Shown: piece after piece, positions 8,426 to 18,329 of the stretch | Layout: every line of letters starts with the position of its first letter | How positions within the stretch are numbered: position 1 is the stretch's first letter | Made by a program: the position numbers and the translations under genes | Notes under the pieces: model-generated | What the model saw: the letters and a program-made list of their open reading frames with translations, nothing else | Told to the model about the DNA's origin: nothing | Databases searched by the model: none | Origin: UBA10649 sp963700745 | Lineage (GTDB): Bacteria; Actinomycetota; Actinomycetes; S36-B12 | Length of the DNA stretch: 64,000 nt | Reading direction: 5' to 3' | NCBI GenBank assembly: GCA_963700745.1 | Contig: CAVOYT010000013.1 | Location: 124,001-188,000 of the forward strand

Positions 8426-10010
8426 GTGACCAAGCCCCGCGTGCTCATCGCCGAAGAACTGTCCCCAGCCACCGTCGAGGCCCTCGGGCCCGACTTCGAG
8501 ATCGTGTCGTGCGACGGCGCGGATCGCGCGGCCCTGCTGCCGGCCATCGCCGACGTCGACGCGATTCTCGTTCGCTCGGCCACGCAGGTCGACGCCGAGG
8601 CCATCGCCGCGGCCAAGCGGCTGAAGGTCATGGCACGGGCCGGCGTCGGACTGGACAACGTGGACATCAAGGCGGCGACCCAGGCCGGCGTCATGGTCGT
8701 GAACGCCCCCACGTCCAATATCGTCAGCGCCGCGGAGCTCGCGGTGGCCCTGCTCCTGGCGTCGGCCCGGAATCTGGTTCCGGCCAGCTCCGCTCTCGCT
8801 CGGGGCGAGTGGAAGCGATCCAAGTACACGGGCGTCGAGGTGGCCGACAAGGTCGTCGGCGTGGTGGGGCTCGGTCGCATCGGCGTCCTCGTCGCACAGC
8901 GGCTGAGTGCCTTCGGCGTCCGGCTCATCGCCTACGACCCCTACGTCCAGCCGGCGCGGGCAGCTCAGCTCGGGCGTACGCATGGTGTCCCTCGACGACC
9001 TGCTCGCCGAGGCCGATTTCATCACGGTGCACCTGCCCAAGACCGCTGAGACGATCGGCCTGATCGGCGACGCCGAGCTCCACAAGGTCAAGCCGACCGT
9101 CCACATCATCAACGCTGCTCGTGGTGGCATCGTGGACGAGGCGGCGCTCTACCAGGCACTCGTGGACGGACGGGTCGCCGGCGCCGGGCTGGATGTGTAC
9201 GCCAAGGAGCCGTGCACGGACTCCCCGCTGTTCACGCTCGAGAACGTCGTAGGACTCCCGCACCTCGGCGCCTCCACTGACGAGGCGCAGGAGAAGGCCG
9301 GCATCGCCGTCGCCCGTTCGGTTCGCCTCGCGCTCTCCGGCGAGCTCGTCCCCGACGCAGTGAACGTCCAGGGCGGCCAGCTCGACGAGGCCATCAAGCC
9401 GATGCTCCCGCTCGCCGAGAAGATCGGCTCCATCGCCTGCTCCTTGGCCGACGCAGCCGTCGTCCGGATCGACGTCGAGGCGTTGGGGGAGATCGCCGAC
9501 CATGACGTGCGGGTGCTCGAGCTGTCCGCGCTCAAGGGCGTGTTCCAGATGCTCGTTCACGACCCCGTGTCGTTCGTCAACGCCCCGGTGCTGGCGGAGC
9601 AGCGAGGAGTCGAGGTCGCTCTCACGTCCGACCGCACCAGCGAGGACCACCGTTCCCTGCTCCGGGTGACCCTCACCCTCACGAACGGCGAGAAGGTCAG
9701 CGTCGCCGGGACCGTGACCGGACCGCGAGATACGGCCAAGGTGGTCGAGGTCGACACGTTCGACGTCGACGTCCCGGTCAGCGACCACATGGCCTTCCTG
9801 CGCTACCACGATCGCCCCGGCATCGTGGGCATCGTCGGACGCGTCCTGGGGGAGGGCGACGTGAACATCGGCGGCATGCAGGTCAGTCGCGACGAGTCGG
9901 GTCACGCCCTCATCGTGCTCACGGTCGACACGGCGATCGCGCCTGAGCGGCTCGAGGCCATCATCGCGGAGATCGGAGCCCATTCGGGCACGTCCGTCGA
10001 CCTCGACTGA
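8426..10010 (+). CDS. serA: D-3-phosphoglycerate dehydrogenase, long form (one frameshift)
   Basis: First step of serine synthesis, oxidising 3-phosphoglycerate with NAD. The N-terminal substrate and NAD domains show KVMARAGVGLDNVD, GVVGLGRIGVLVAQRL and NAARGGIVDEAALY. The C-terminus carries the allosteric substrate-binding region and an ACT domain (LRYHDRPGIVGIVGRVLGEG, IGGMQVSRDESG) typical of actinobacterial long-form enzymes, about 527 residues in total. The frame shifts by one at about 8970, where GGG stands in place of the GG expected in CTCGGCGTACGC; joining the frames restores AQLGVRMVSLDDLLAEADF. Stop TGA at 10008. Confidence 0.94.
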
Positions 10011-10022
10011 TGACCTGCCTGA

Positions 10023-10924
10023 GTGGACCGGCGCCACCGCACAGGACTGGCCTGGGCGTTCGTCGGGGTTCTGCTCTTCTCCTTCTCCCTCCCGCTCACC
10101 AAGGTGGCGGTCGGCGGTTTCGACCCGTTCCTCACGGCGACCGGGCGAGCGGTGGTCGCCGGTGGCCTCGCCGCCGTCCTGCTGCTCATCGCTCGGGTGC
10201 CGTGGCCGGCCCGGCAGCACATCAAGCCGCTGGTGTACACGATGCTGGGCGCCGTCTTCGGCTGGCCGATCCTGCTGGCGCTGGCACTCGAGCGGACGAC
10301 GTCGGCGCACGCCGCCGTCATCGCGGCCTTCATGCCCCTCACGACGGCACTCTTCGCCGTGCTTCGCACGCACGAGCGGGTGCCTCGGCAGTTCTGGCTG
10401 GCGGCCGGAGGCGGAACCGCCGCCCTCGTCGTCTTCGCGCTGTCCCGAGGCGGGGCACAGGGCGGTGACTGGATCGCCGACCTGCTCATCGTCGGGGCGG
10501 TGCTGAGCTCGTCCTGGTGCTACGTCGAGGGCGCGGCCATCACGAAGGTGATGCCCGGCTGGCAGGTGATCTCCTGGGTGGTCGTGCTCGCCCTGCCGGT
10601 CACGCTGCCGGCCACCGCGGTCCTGTGGTGGGCCACCTCGGGCGACTACGACCCGACGGCGAGCCAGTGGACGGCGCTGGTCCTGCTCGGGATCTCGTCC
10701 ATGTATCTCGGGTTCTTCGCGTGGTACCGGGGCCTGCGCTGGCCGGCTCCGCCTACGGAGGCCAGGTGCAGCAGCTTCAGGCACTGCTGACCCTGCTGTG
10801 GTCCGCGCTGCTTCTCGGCGAGGTGGTCACACCCGGGACGGTCCTGACGGCGCTCGTCGTCGTCGGGTGCGTCGCGTGGGCGCAGCGCAGCCGCAGCGCG
10901 CTGGTCGTCGCTCCGGAGGAGTGA
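10023..10924 (+). CDS. EamA-family (DMT superfamily) membrane transporter, one frameshift
   Basis: About 300 residues with ten hydrophobic segments in two repeats of five, as in EamA/RhaT-type metabolite exporters. Examples are GLAWAFVGVLLFSFSLPLTK at the N-terminus and TVLTALVVVGCVAWAQR at the end. The frame is lost near 10735, where a G appears to be missing (CTGCGCTGG for CTGGCGCTGG); the second frame continues LAGSAYGGQVQQLQALLT. GTG at 10023 lies 12 bases after serA and may be co-transcribed with it. Substrates in this family are amino acids, nucleosides or other metabolites and cannot be named here. Confidence 0.85.
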
Positions 10925-10999
10925 GTCGGCTCTCGCAGCGCGCCACGGCTGGCGCGTTCCCCATACGATCAGGGCAGCCGACTCGGAGGGCCATTCGCC

Positions 11000-12335
11000 A
11001 TGGAGCTTGTGTATGCGCCACGACCGGTCGCGGATCGGCTGAGGGTCGTGGTGGTGGTCGGCACGCGACCCGAGGCCATCAAGATGTTCCCGGTCATCCA
11101 GGCGCTGCGCACGAGTGGGCACGTGCAGCCCTTCGTGGTGACCACAGGTCAGCACGCGCAGATGGCGCATGACGTGCTGGCGATGGCGGGCATCACGCCG
11201 GACGCGAGCCTGGTCGTCGTCCGTCGGACGGGCACCATCAATGAACTGTGCTCGCAGGTCGTGACGGAGGTCGGCGAACTCCTGGCCGCATTGCAGAAGG
11301 AAGACGCGGTCGAGGGCGCCCCGTACACGATCGCGACGATGGTCCATGGGGACACGACGTCGGCGATGGCTGCGGGATTGGCCTCGGCGCAGGCAGGCAT
11401 CCCCGTGATCCACGTCGAGGCGGGACTGCGCACCTACAACCCGCGCGGGCCGTTCCCCGAGGAGATGAACAGGCAGCTCATCGCTCGGATGGCACTGGTC
11501 CAGATCGCCCCGACAGCCATAAACGAGGCCAATCTGATCAGGGAGATGGTCTCCGACGCGCACGTGTTCGTCTCGGGGAACACCAGCATCGATGCCCTCA
11601 TGTGGGCATGCGCTCAACCGGTGCAGTGGTCGGACGAGCGACTGCAGGAGGTGGTCGACTCCGGTGCGCCCGATCGTGGTTGCCACGCTGCATCGGCGCG
11701 AGAACTGGCCATACCTCGCGGACATCGCCTCGGCCCTCAATCGCATCACGAGGGCGCGACCGGACGTCAGGGTGGTGCTGCCGATGCATCCGAACCCTGA
11801 GGTGCGCCAGACGTTGATCGAGGTTCTCGGAACGAACCCACGGGTGCTGCTCGTCGACGCCCTGGGCTATGTGGAGTTCGCCCACTTGCTGGAGGCGGCC
11901 ACTCTTGCGATCTCGGATTCGGGAGGAATCCAGGAGGAGGCCCCCAGCGTCGGCACCCCCGTGCTGGTGGCCCGCCAGGAGACCGAACGTCAAGAGGGCG
12001 TTGATGCCGGCACTCTCGCCTTGGTCGGGGTCGATCCCTCGGTGATCGCCGGCACCGCGCTCAGCCTCTTGGACGATCCGACTCGACTGCAGGCGATGAG
12101 GGACGCGGTGAACCCGTTCGGCGACGGTCGCGCCGCGGAGCGGATCCGATCTCTCATCGACTACCTCGTGGTGGGGGGTTCCGCGCCGCAGAGCTTCGGG
12201 AGCGGAGTCAGCCGCCGAGCCATCCTCACTGCGGCGGGATACCACCCCGTCGCCGTCACCCCAGTGCTCACCGAGGAGGAGTGGGATGACGAACTGGTCG
12301 AGCACGTTGCCGGCGCCGGTCACCTGACCTTCTAG
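11000..12335 (+). CDS. wecB: UDP-N-acetylglucosamine 2-epimerase-like protein (one frameshift)
   Basis: Non-hydrolysing UDP-GlcNAc 2-epimerase family, GT-B-like fold, which makes UDP-ManNAc for cell-surface polymers. Signatures are VVGTRPEAIKMFPVIQAL, HGDTTSA, VIHVEAGLRT, ATLHRREN and SDSGGIQEEAPSVGTPVL. The frame shifts by +1 at about 11665, between VVDSG and RPIVVATLHRREN. The C-terminus extends beyond the usual domain by about 50 residues (SRRAILTAAGYHPVAVTPVL). RBS GGAGG is near 10986. The neighbouring GT2 glycosyltransferase begins 12 bases later, so the pair is likely an exopolysaccharide module. Confidence 0.85.
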
Positions 12336-12347
12336 GGTCTCGCCCAA

Positions 12348-13673
12348 ATGACCGACGACCTGCTCGCCCTGTATCCGTTCGCGGGACTGCCCTGGCCCGT
12401 CCAGATCCTGTTTGTGGTGGCCTTCGTTCTGAGCGTCATCCAGATCCTGCTGGTGATCGGACTGTCGTTGCTGGCGAGTCGGGAGGAGGCTCCCTCGTCC
12501 GAGACCAATGACGAGTCCCGATTTCTGTGGGTCTTCGTCGTCCCAGCACTCGACGAGGAGGTGACGATCGCGGACACCGTGGCGCGGCTTGAACTCGTCC
12601 AGGTGACCCATCGACGAATCCTGGTGATCGACGACGGGTCCTCGGACCGAACGAGCGAGATTCTCGCGGAGCACGCGAGCCCGGACCTGCAGGTTCTCAC
12701 TCGCGTCCCGCCCGATGCGCGCAAGGGGAAGGCCGCAGCCCTCAATCATGCATGGCGGGTGCTTCGCGACGATCCGGTCGTTGGAGAACAGTCCGAGTTC
12801 GGGGAGGAACGAACCCTCGTGGTCATCGTGGATGCCGACGGCCGGTTGGACCCCGGACTCGGCGCTGACGTCGCCAGCCGCTTCCTCGACGATCGCGTCG
12901 GAGGAGTCCAGCTGGCGGTTCGCATCTACAACCGAGCCAAGCCGCTTGCCTATATGCAGGACATCGAGTTCCGGATCTTCGGGAGCGTGTTCCAGATGGG
13001 TCGCTCGGCCTGGGGTACCGCCGGGATGGGCGGGAACGGGCAGGTGAACCGGCTGGCTGCGCTCACGGAGATCGCCCAGATCAACATGGCGGGTGGACAG
13101 GCGGACGGGCCTTGGCGCCACCGTCTCACGGAGGACCAGGACCTCGGGCTGTCCCTGATCGGGACGGGCTGGCTGGGTCAGGAGGAGATGCACTGCGCCG
13201 TGAACCAGCAAGGGCTGTCGAGCTATCGGCGGCTCTTTCGACAGCGGGTGCGCTGGTGCCAGGGCAACATGCAGGCGATGGCCCGGGTCGGGGTCTTCAG
13301 GAGAGCTCCGATCCGAGCGGTTGCCCGCCTTGATGGGAGCTACTGGCTCCTGCAGCCGGTTGTTCAGACCGTGATCGCGATCTCGACGATGACGGCCGCC
13401 GTCCTGCTGGTGTTCTTCCCGGACCTGGTGGACCGGGGCATCGGGGTCGTCACCTTCCTGGCGCTGCTGATCCTCGCCTTCGGCGGGACGAGTGTCGGCG
13501 TGTTCCGCGCCGAGAGGGTCACCGGCCGAGGCAACCCGATTCGGTCGCTCCTGCTCGTCATCCCGTACATCGTCTACTGCTGGAGCCTGCTGCCGATCTA
13601 CGCGGTGGCCTGGTATCGGCAGATCGTGCGTCGGGATGACTGGGCCAAGACCGCCCGGGAAGCGATCGGGTAG
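12348..13673 (+). CDS. Membrane glycosyltransferase family 2 protein
   Basis: Intact 441-residue processive-type glycosyltransferase. A hydrophobic N-terminal segment (residues 17-43) is followed by the GT-A domain with FVVPALDEEVTIADTV, ILVIDDGSSDRTSEI, the DxD-like VVIVDADGRLDPG, the acceptor motif EDQDLGLSL and RQRVRWCQGNMQ (the Q/RxxRW signature of processive enzymes). Three or four membrane helices follow. This arrangement is that of synthases building extracellular polysaccharide from a nucleotide sugar. With the WecB-like epimerase immediately upstream, the donor may be a UDP-HexNAc (inference). A -10-like TAGGGT overlaps the wecB stop. Confidence 0.85.
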   Translation: MTDDLLALYPFAGLPWPVQILFVVAFVLSVIQILLVIGLSLLASREEAPSSETNDESRFLWVFVVPALDEEVTIADTVARLELVQVTHRRILVIDDGSSDRTSEILAEHASPDLQVLTRVPPDARKGKAAALNHAWRVLRDDPVVGEQSEFGEERTLVVIVDADGRLDPGLGADVASRFLDDRVGGVQLAVRIYNRAKPLAYMQDIEFRIFGSVFQMGRSAWGTAGMGGNGQVNRLAALTEIAQINMAGGQADGPWRHRLTEDQDLGLSLIGTGWLGQEEMHCAVNQQGLSSYRRLFRQRVRWCQGNMQAMARVGVFRRAPIRAVARLDGSYWLLQPVVQTVIAISTMTAAVLLVFFPDLVDRGIGVVTFLALLILAFGGTSVGVFRAERVTGRGNPIRSLLLVIPYIVYCWSLLPIYAVAWYRQIVRRDDWAKTAREAIG

Positions 13674-13695
13674 ATCTCAGGCGTTAGGGTCAAGC

Positions 13696-15430
13696 GTGAT
13701 CCAGTTGCTGAGGCAGTATCTCGCTCCGCACTGGCGAGTCCTGGTGCTGATCGGCGTCCTCCTGCTGGTGCAGGCGATTGCGAGCCTCGTCCTGCCGAGC
13801 CTCAACGCCGACATCATCAATTACGGCGTTGTCACGGGGGATACCGCGTACATCCTCCGCACGGGTGCCGTCATGCTCGTGCTGTCGGTCCTGGTGGGGC
13901 TCGCCTCGGTCGTCACTGTCTACTACAGCGCTCGAACCTCGATGCGCTTCGGCCGCGAGGTGCGCGGGGACCTCTTCCGCCGGGTCGAGCACTTCTCGCT
14001 GGCGCAGATGCATGCCTTCGGCGTGCCCTCGCTGATCACCCGCAACACGAACGACGTGCAGCAGCTGCAGATGCTCGTCATGGTCGGGCTGACGATGATG
14101 GTCCTCGCTCCCGTCACGGCCATCGGCGGCGTGATCATGGCGATGCGCGAGAACGTCCAGCTGTCCAGCCTGCTGCTCATCACGGTCCCGGTCATGGTCC
14201 TGGTGATCGGCATCATGGTCGCCAAGGCGGTGCCGCTCTTCCGGTCGATGCAGGTCAAGATCGACAGGGTCAACGGAGTCCTGCGCGAGAACCTCGCCGG
14301 GATCCGGGTGATCCGGGCCTTCGTCCGCACCTCGCACGAGGAGGCGCGCTTCGCGGAGGCGAATGCCGATCTCACCGCAACGTCGCTGAAGGTGACGCGC
14401 CTGTTCGCCCTCATCTTCCCGACGCTGATGCTCATCATGAACCTGGCGATCATCGCGACGATCTGGTTCGGCGGCCACCTGATCGATGAGGGCAGCATGC
14501 CCATCGGCAACCTGTTCGCGTTCCAGGCCTACATCATGCAGATCCTGATGTCCGTGATGATGGCCGTCATGACCATGATGATGGTCCCGCGGGCGGCGGC
14601 GTCGGCAGAGCGGATCTCGGCAGTGCTCGACACCGAACCCGAGATCGTCGAGCCGGCCCAGGCGGAGTTCGCCGAGCGACCCACGGTGGGCCGCGTCGAA
14701 CTGCGCGACGTCGAGTTCCGGTACCCGGGAGCCGAGGACAGCGTTCTGCAGCGGATCTCCTGCACCTTCGAGCCAGGGTCGACGACGGCCATCGTGGGCG
14801 GCACCGGATCCGGCAAGAGCACCCTGGTGAACCTGCTTCCGCGCCTGCTCGACGTGACGTCCGGGTCGGTCCTCATCGACGGTGTCGACATCCGGGACCT
14901 GCGCCTGGACGACCTCTGGTCGCTGTTCGGCATCGTCCCGCAGAGGGCCTTCCTGTTCAGCGGCACCATCGAGACGAACGTCCGCTTCGGGCGGCCCGAG
15001 GCGACCGACGAGCAGGTGTGGGATGCGCTGACGATCGCGCAGGCCCGCGAGTTCGTCGACGTGCTGCCCGAGGGCCTCGCGTCCCCGGTCGACCAGGGCG
15101 GCGTGAACTACTCCGGCGGGCAGCGGCAGCGCCTCGCGATCGCCCGCTGCATCGTCCGCGACCCGCTGATCTATCTCTTCGACGACAGCTTCTCGGCGCT
15201 GGACTACACGACGGACGCCCGTCTGCGCTGCGGCTCTCGCCAGCCGGACCCGCGACAAGACGGTGATCATCGTCGCCCAGCGCGTGAGCACCATCATGAA
15301 CGCGGACCGGATCATCGTTCTCGATCGCGGCCAGATCGTCGGTGTCGGCACTCACGACGAGCTCATCGAGTCCTGTGTCGCCTACCGCGAGATCGTGTCC
15401 TCCCAGGCCCAGCTCGAGGGGACCCGATGA
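13696..15430 (+). CDS. ABC exporter half-transporter with non-canonical Walker B (one frameshift)
   Basis: Type IV ABC exporter, about 578 residues: a six-helix membrane domain (residues 15-310) then a nucleotide-binding domain with Walker A GGTGSGKST, signature YSGGQRQRLAIARC and Walker B LIYLFDDSFSALD. The usual catalytic glutamate after Walker B is aspartate here, as in the degenerate half of heterodimeric exporters. The frame breaks at about 15229 (one extra base) and resumes with RDKTVIIVAQRVSTI. GTG 13696 follows the -10-like TAGGGT. Its stop overlaps the start of the next half-transporter (ATGA), so the two are made together and surely pair. Confidence 0.9.
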
Positions 15431-17392
15431 GCCAGCAGGCGCCGGTCCGGCGCGGCCCGATGGGCGGCGGCCCCATGGGCGGCTTCGGCATGGGCGTCAG
15501 CGATGCGAAGGCGCAGGACTTCCGCGGTTCCCTGAAGCGGTTCGGCTCGCGACTGCGACCCGAACGCTGGATCGTCGCCGCCGTGCTCGTGCTGGCCGTC
15601 GCGAGCGTGTTCCTCGCGGTGCTCGGACCGAAGCTGCTGGGCAACGCCACCAACGTGATCTTCGAGGGCGTCGTCGGCGGACAGCTGCCGGCCGGGGTGA
15701 CCCAGGACCAGGCGGTCGGCTGCCCTGCGGGCGCAGGGCAACACCGACCAGGCCGACATGCTCGCCTCCATGACGATCACGCCCGGTCAGGGCGTGGACT
15801 TCGACGCGCTGGCCAGGATCCTCGCCCTCGTCGTCGTGGTGTACGTCCTGAGCTCGATCCTCAGCTGGGCGCAGAACTACCTCATGGCCGGCGTCACCCA
15901 GCGGACGATGTACCGCCTGCGGGAGGACACCGACACCAAGCTCGGACGGCTCCCGCTCCGGTACTTCGACACGGCGTCGCGCGGTGACGTGCTGAGCCGC
16001 GTCACCAATGACATCGACAACATCGCCACCACCCTGCAGCAGACCCTCACCCAGCTCATCACCGCCGTGCTGACGGTCATCGGCGTGCTGGCCATGATGA
16101 TCTGGATCAGTCCGCTCCTGGCCCTGATCTCCCTCCTCACGGTGCCCTTGTCGTTCTTCGTGACGATGGCGATCGCGAAGCGGTCGCAGCCGCACTTCAT
16201 CGCCCAGTGGTCCTGGACCGGGAAGCTGAACGGGCACGTGGAGGAGTCGTTCTCCGGCCACGAGCTGGTCAAGGTCTTCGGCCACCGGCGGGAGTCGATC
16301 GCCCAGTTCGACGCGGCCAACGAGCGCATGTACGAGAGCAGCTTCAAGGCCCAGTTCATCTCCGGCATCATCCAGCCGGCGCTGACGGTCATCGCCAACC
16401 TCAACTATGTGGCCATCGCCGTGATCGGCGGCTTGCGCGTGGCCTCAGGGACGATGTCGCTTGGCGATGTCCAGGCGTTCATCCAGTACTCGCGGCAGTT
16501 CACCATGCCGATCACCCAGATCGCTGGCGTAGCCAACATCCTGCAGTCCGGCGTGGCCTCCATCGAGCGGGTGTTCGAGCTGCTGGACGAGCCGGAGGAG
16601 GAGCCCGATCCGGAGGATCCGATCCGCATCGAGGAGATCACCGGGCGGATCGGCTTCGAGGACGTCTCCTTCCGGTACCTGCCGGACGCACCGCTGATCG
16701 AGGACTTCCGCCTCACCGTGGAACCCGGCCAGATCGTGGCCATCGTCGGACCGACCGGGGCGGGCAAGACCACCCTGGTGAATCTGCTCATGAGGTTCTA
16801 CGACGTCGACGGCGGACGCATCGTCATCGATGGCGTCCCGACCATGTCCATGACCCGTGACGACGTGCGGCACCGATTCGGCATGGTCCTTCAGGACACC
16901 TGGCTGTTCGAGGGCACGATCCGGGACAACATCGCCTACGGCTCGCTGGGGGCCACCGAGGAGCAGATCGAGGCGGCGGCGGAAGCGGCCCGCGTCGACC
17001 ACTTCGTGCGGACCCTGCCGATGGGCTACGACACCCTTCTCACCGAGGCGGGCGAGAACATCAGCGCCGGCGAGCGGCAGCTGCTCACGATCGCCCGAGC
17101 GTTCCTGGCCGACCCGACGGTGCTCATCCTCGACGAGGCCACCAGCTCGGTGGACACGCGCACGGAGGTGCTGATCCAGCAGGCCATGGCCGAGCTGCGG
17201 GCCGAGCGCACGTCGTTCGTCATCGCGCACCGGCTCTCGACCATCCGGAACGCCGACGTGATCGTGGTGCTGGAGCACGGCCGCATCGTCGAGCAGGGGA
17301 CGCATGACGCGCTGATCGAGGCGAGGGGCGCCTACTACCGCCTCTACCAGAGCCAGTTCGAGGAGCCGATCGAGACCGACGACGCCGTCTGA
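15427..17392 (+). CDS. ABC exporter half-transporter, catalytic partner (one frameshift)
   Basis: Second half of the exporter, about 655 residues. An unusual Met/Gly-rich cytosolic start (RRGPMGGGPMGGFGMGV) precedes six membrane helices and a nucleotide-binding domain with Walker A GPTGAGKTT, Walker B VLILDEATSSVDT carrying the catalytic Glu, and a non-canonical signature ISAGERQLLTIA instead of LSGGQ. This is the complement of the upstream partner's deviations. The frame shifts near 15718 (GTCGGC for GTCGC), joining VTQDQAV to the following ADMLASMTITPGQGVDF. Family members export drugs, lipids or peptides; the substrate here is unknown. Confidence 0.9.
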
Positions 17393-17400
17393 CCCGTCCC

Positions 17401-17470
17401 GTTCGTTGAGTGGTCGGTGGCGCACGTCCCGGACGCTCCGGACCGGGGCGGGAGCGCCCACTCGACGAGC
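17401..17470. terminator. Hairpin between convergent ABC exporter and phosphatase genes
   Basis: GTTCGTTGAGTGG at 17401-17413 pairs over 13 positions (two wobble pairs) with CCACTCGACGAGC at 17458-17470, around a GC-rich inner stem. It fills the convergent gap and reaches the stop of the phosphatase gene. There is no T run. Likely a bidirectional transcription end point. Confidence 0.5.
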
Positions 17471-18275
17471 TAGGCCAGCAGGCGGGCGCGCAGCTGGTCG
17501 ACGTCGAACGTGCGTCATGCCGAGGCCGCGTGGTGAGGTAGCCGTCCAGGTCGCCGAAGGCGCTCCGCAGCGCGGACAGTCCGGCGTCGAGGTAGTCCGG
17601 GTCGACGTACAGGATGCTCGCCAACGAGTCCGCGTCCCCGCCGGCTTCGGCGAACTGCTCGAGCAGGGGTCCGTAGGCGTCGGACATGGACTGGTTGCTC
17701 TTCAGGTAGTCGGCCAGGACGTCCTCGGTCCGTACCCCGCACGCCAACTGCATCACCGCCACCGCCCAGCCGGAACGGTCCTTGCCCGCGGTGCAGTGGA
17801 CGATCGAGGCTCCTTCTGCGTTGGCGACGCCGCGGAGGACCTGCCCGAAGCCGTCGAAGCGCCGACGGGAGCCCGGCGAAGTCCCGGTACGTCTCGAGCA
17901 TCAGGTCCCGAGCGCGGCCGCCGCCCACCGCCTCGTTGATCGCCGCGATCGCCTCGGGGTCCATGCGGCTTCTGGCGAGGGTCGCCACCGCCACGGCCCC
18001 ACCGTGCGGTCGGTCGGCCAGCACGTTCGCCACGGTCAGGGTGACGCCCGGCGGCAGGCTGTCCGGCCGGTGTCGCCACCTCCGCCGGCCGTGCGAAGGT
18101 CGAACACGTCCGTCACGCCCAAGGCGACCAGCAGCGGCAGCCGACGCCATCGTGAAGTCCGGACAGGCGAGAGGAACGGATAGAGAACCCCAGCCTTCAT
18201 CCACCCCGACGGCGTCGCCAACCCCGCGTCACGGAAGTTGGGGACGACCGCAAGCGCGTCCGCTGCGGGGCTCAT
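17470..18275 (-). CDS. Tyrosine/dual-specificity protein phosphatase (several frameshifts)
   Basis: Tyr_phosphatase3-type protein. The N-terminus reads VVPNFRDAGLATPSG, the NFRD motif of this family. The catalytic P-loop HCTAGKDRSGWAVAVMQLA is readable near 17760-17800 on the minus strand and keeps the Cys and Arg nucleophile-anchor pair. A helical C-terminal part follows (DVLADYLKSNQSMSDAYG) and the protein ends LRARLLA. The pieces lie in different frames; breaks are near 18170, 18050, 17870, 17810 and 17520. Members remove phosphate from tyrosine, serine or phosphoinositides. ATG at 18275. The span is confident, the exact protein sequence is not. Confidence 0.75.
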
Positions 18276-18300
18276 CGCGTGTCGGGCTTCGCCGTCACGC

Positions 18301-18329
18301 GCGCTCACTCCTCGTGCGCTCACTCCTCG
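18301..18329. repeat. Duplicated leuA stop-codon segment, 14 bp twice
   Basis: GCGCTCACTCCTCG occurs at 18301-18314 and again at 18316-18329 (period 15). The second copy contains the last codons and TGA of leuA on the minus strand (GAG GAG TGA). The same kind of end duplication is seen at gpsA and, much larger, at ftsY. Confidence 0.8.

Noticed and set aside
8925..10784. Long minus-strand ORFs (up to about 780 residues) opposite serA/eamA, smc, ilvB and recG
   Set aside because: They are antisense shadows caused by high GC in the third codon position, rich in Arg, Gly, Asp and His and without recognisable domains.
17401..17470. Hairpin after the ABC exporter as a dispersed GTTGAGT-type repeat element
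   Set aside because: It recalls dispersed repeats of other Actinobacteria, but only one copy is in the window, so it is listed as a terminator only.
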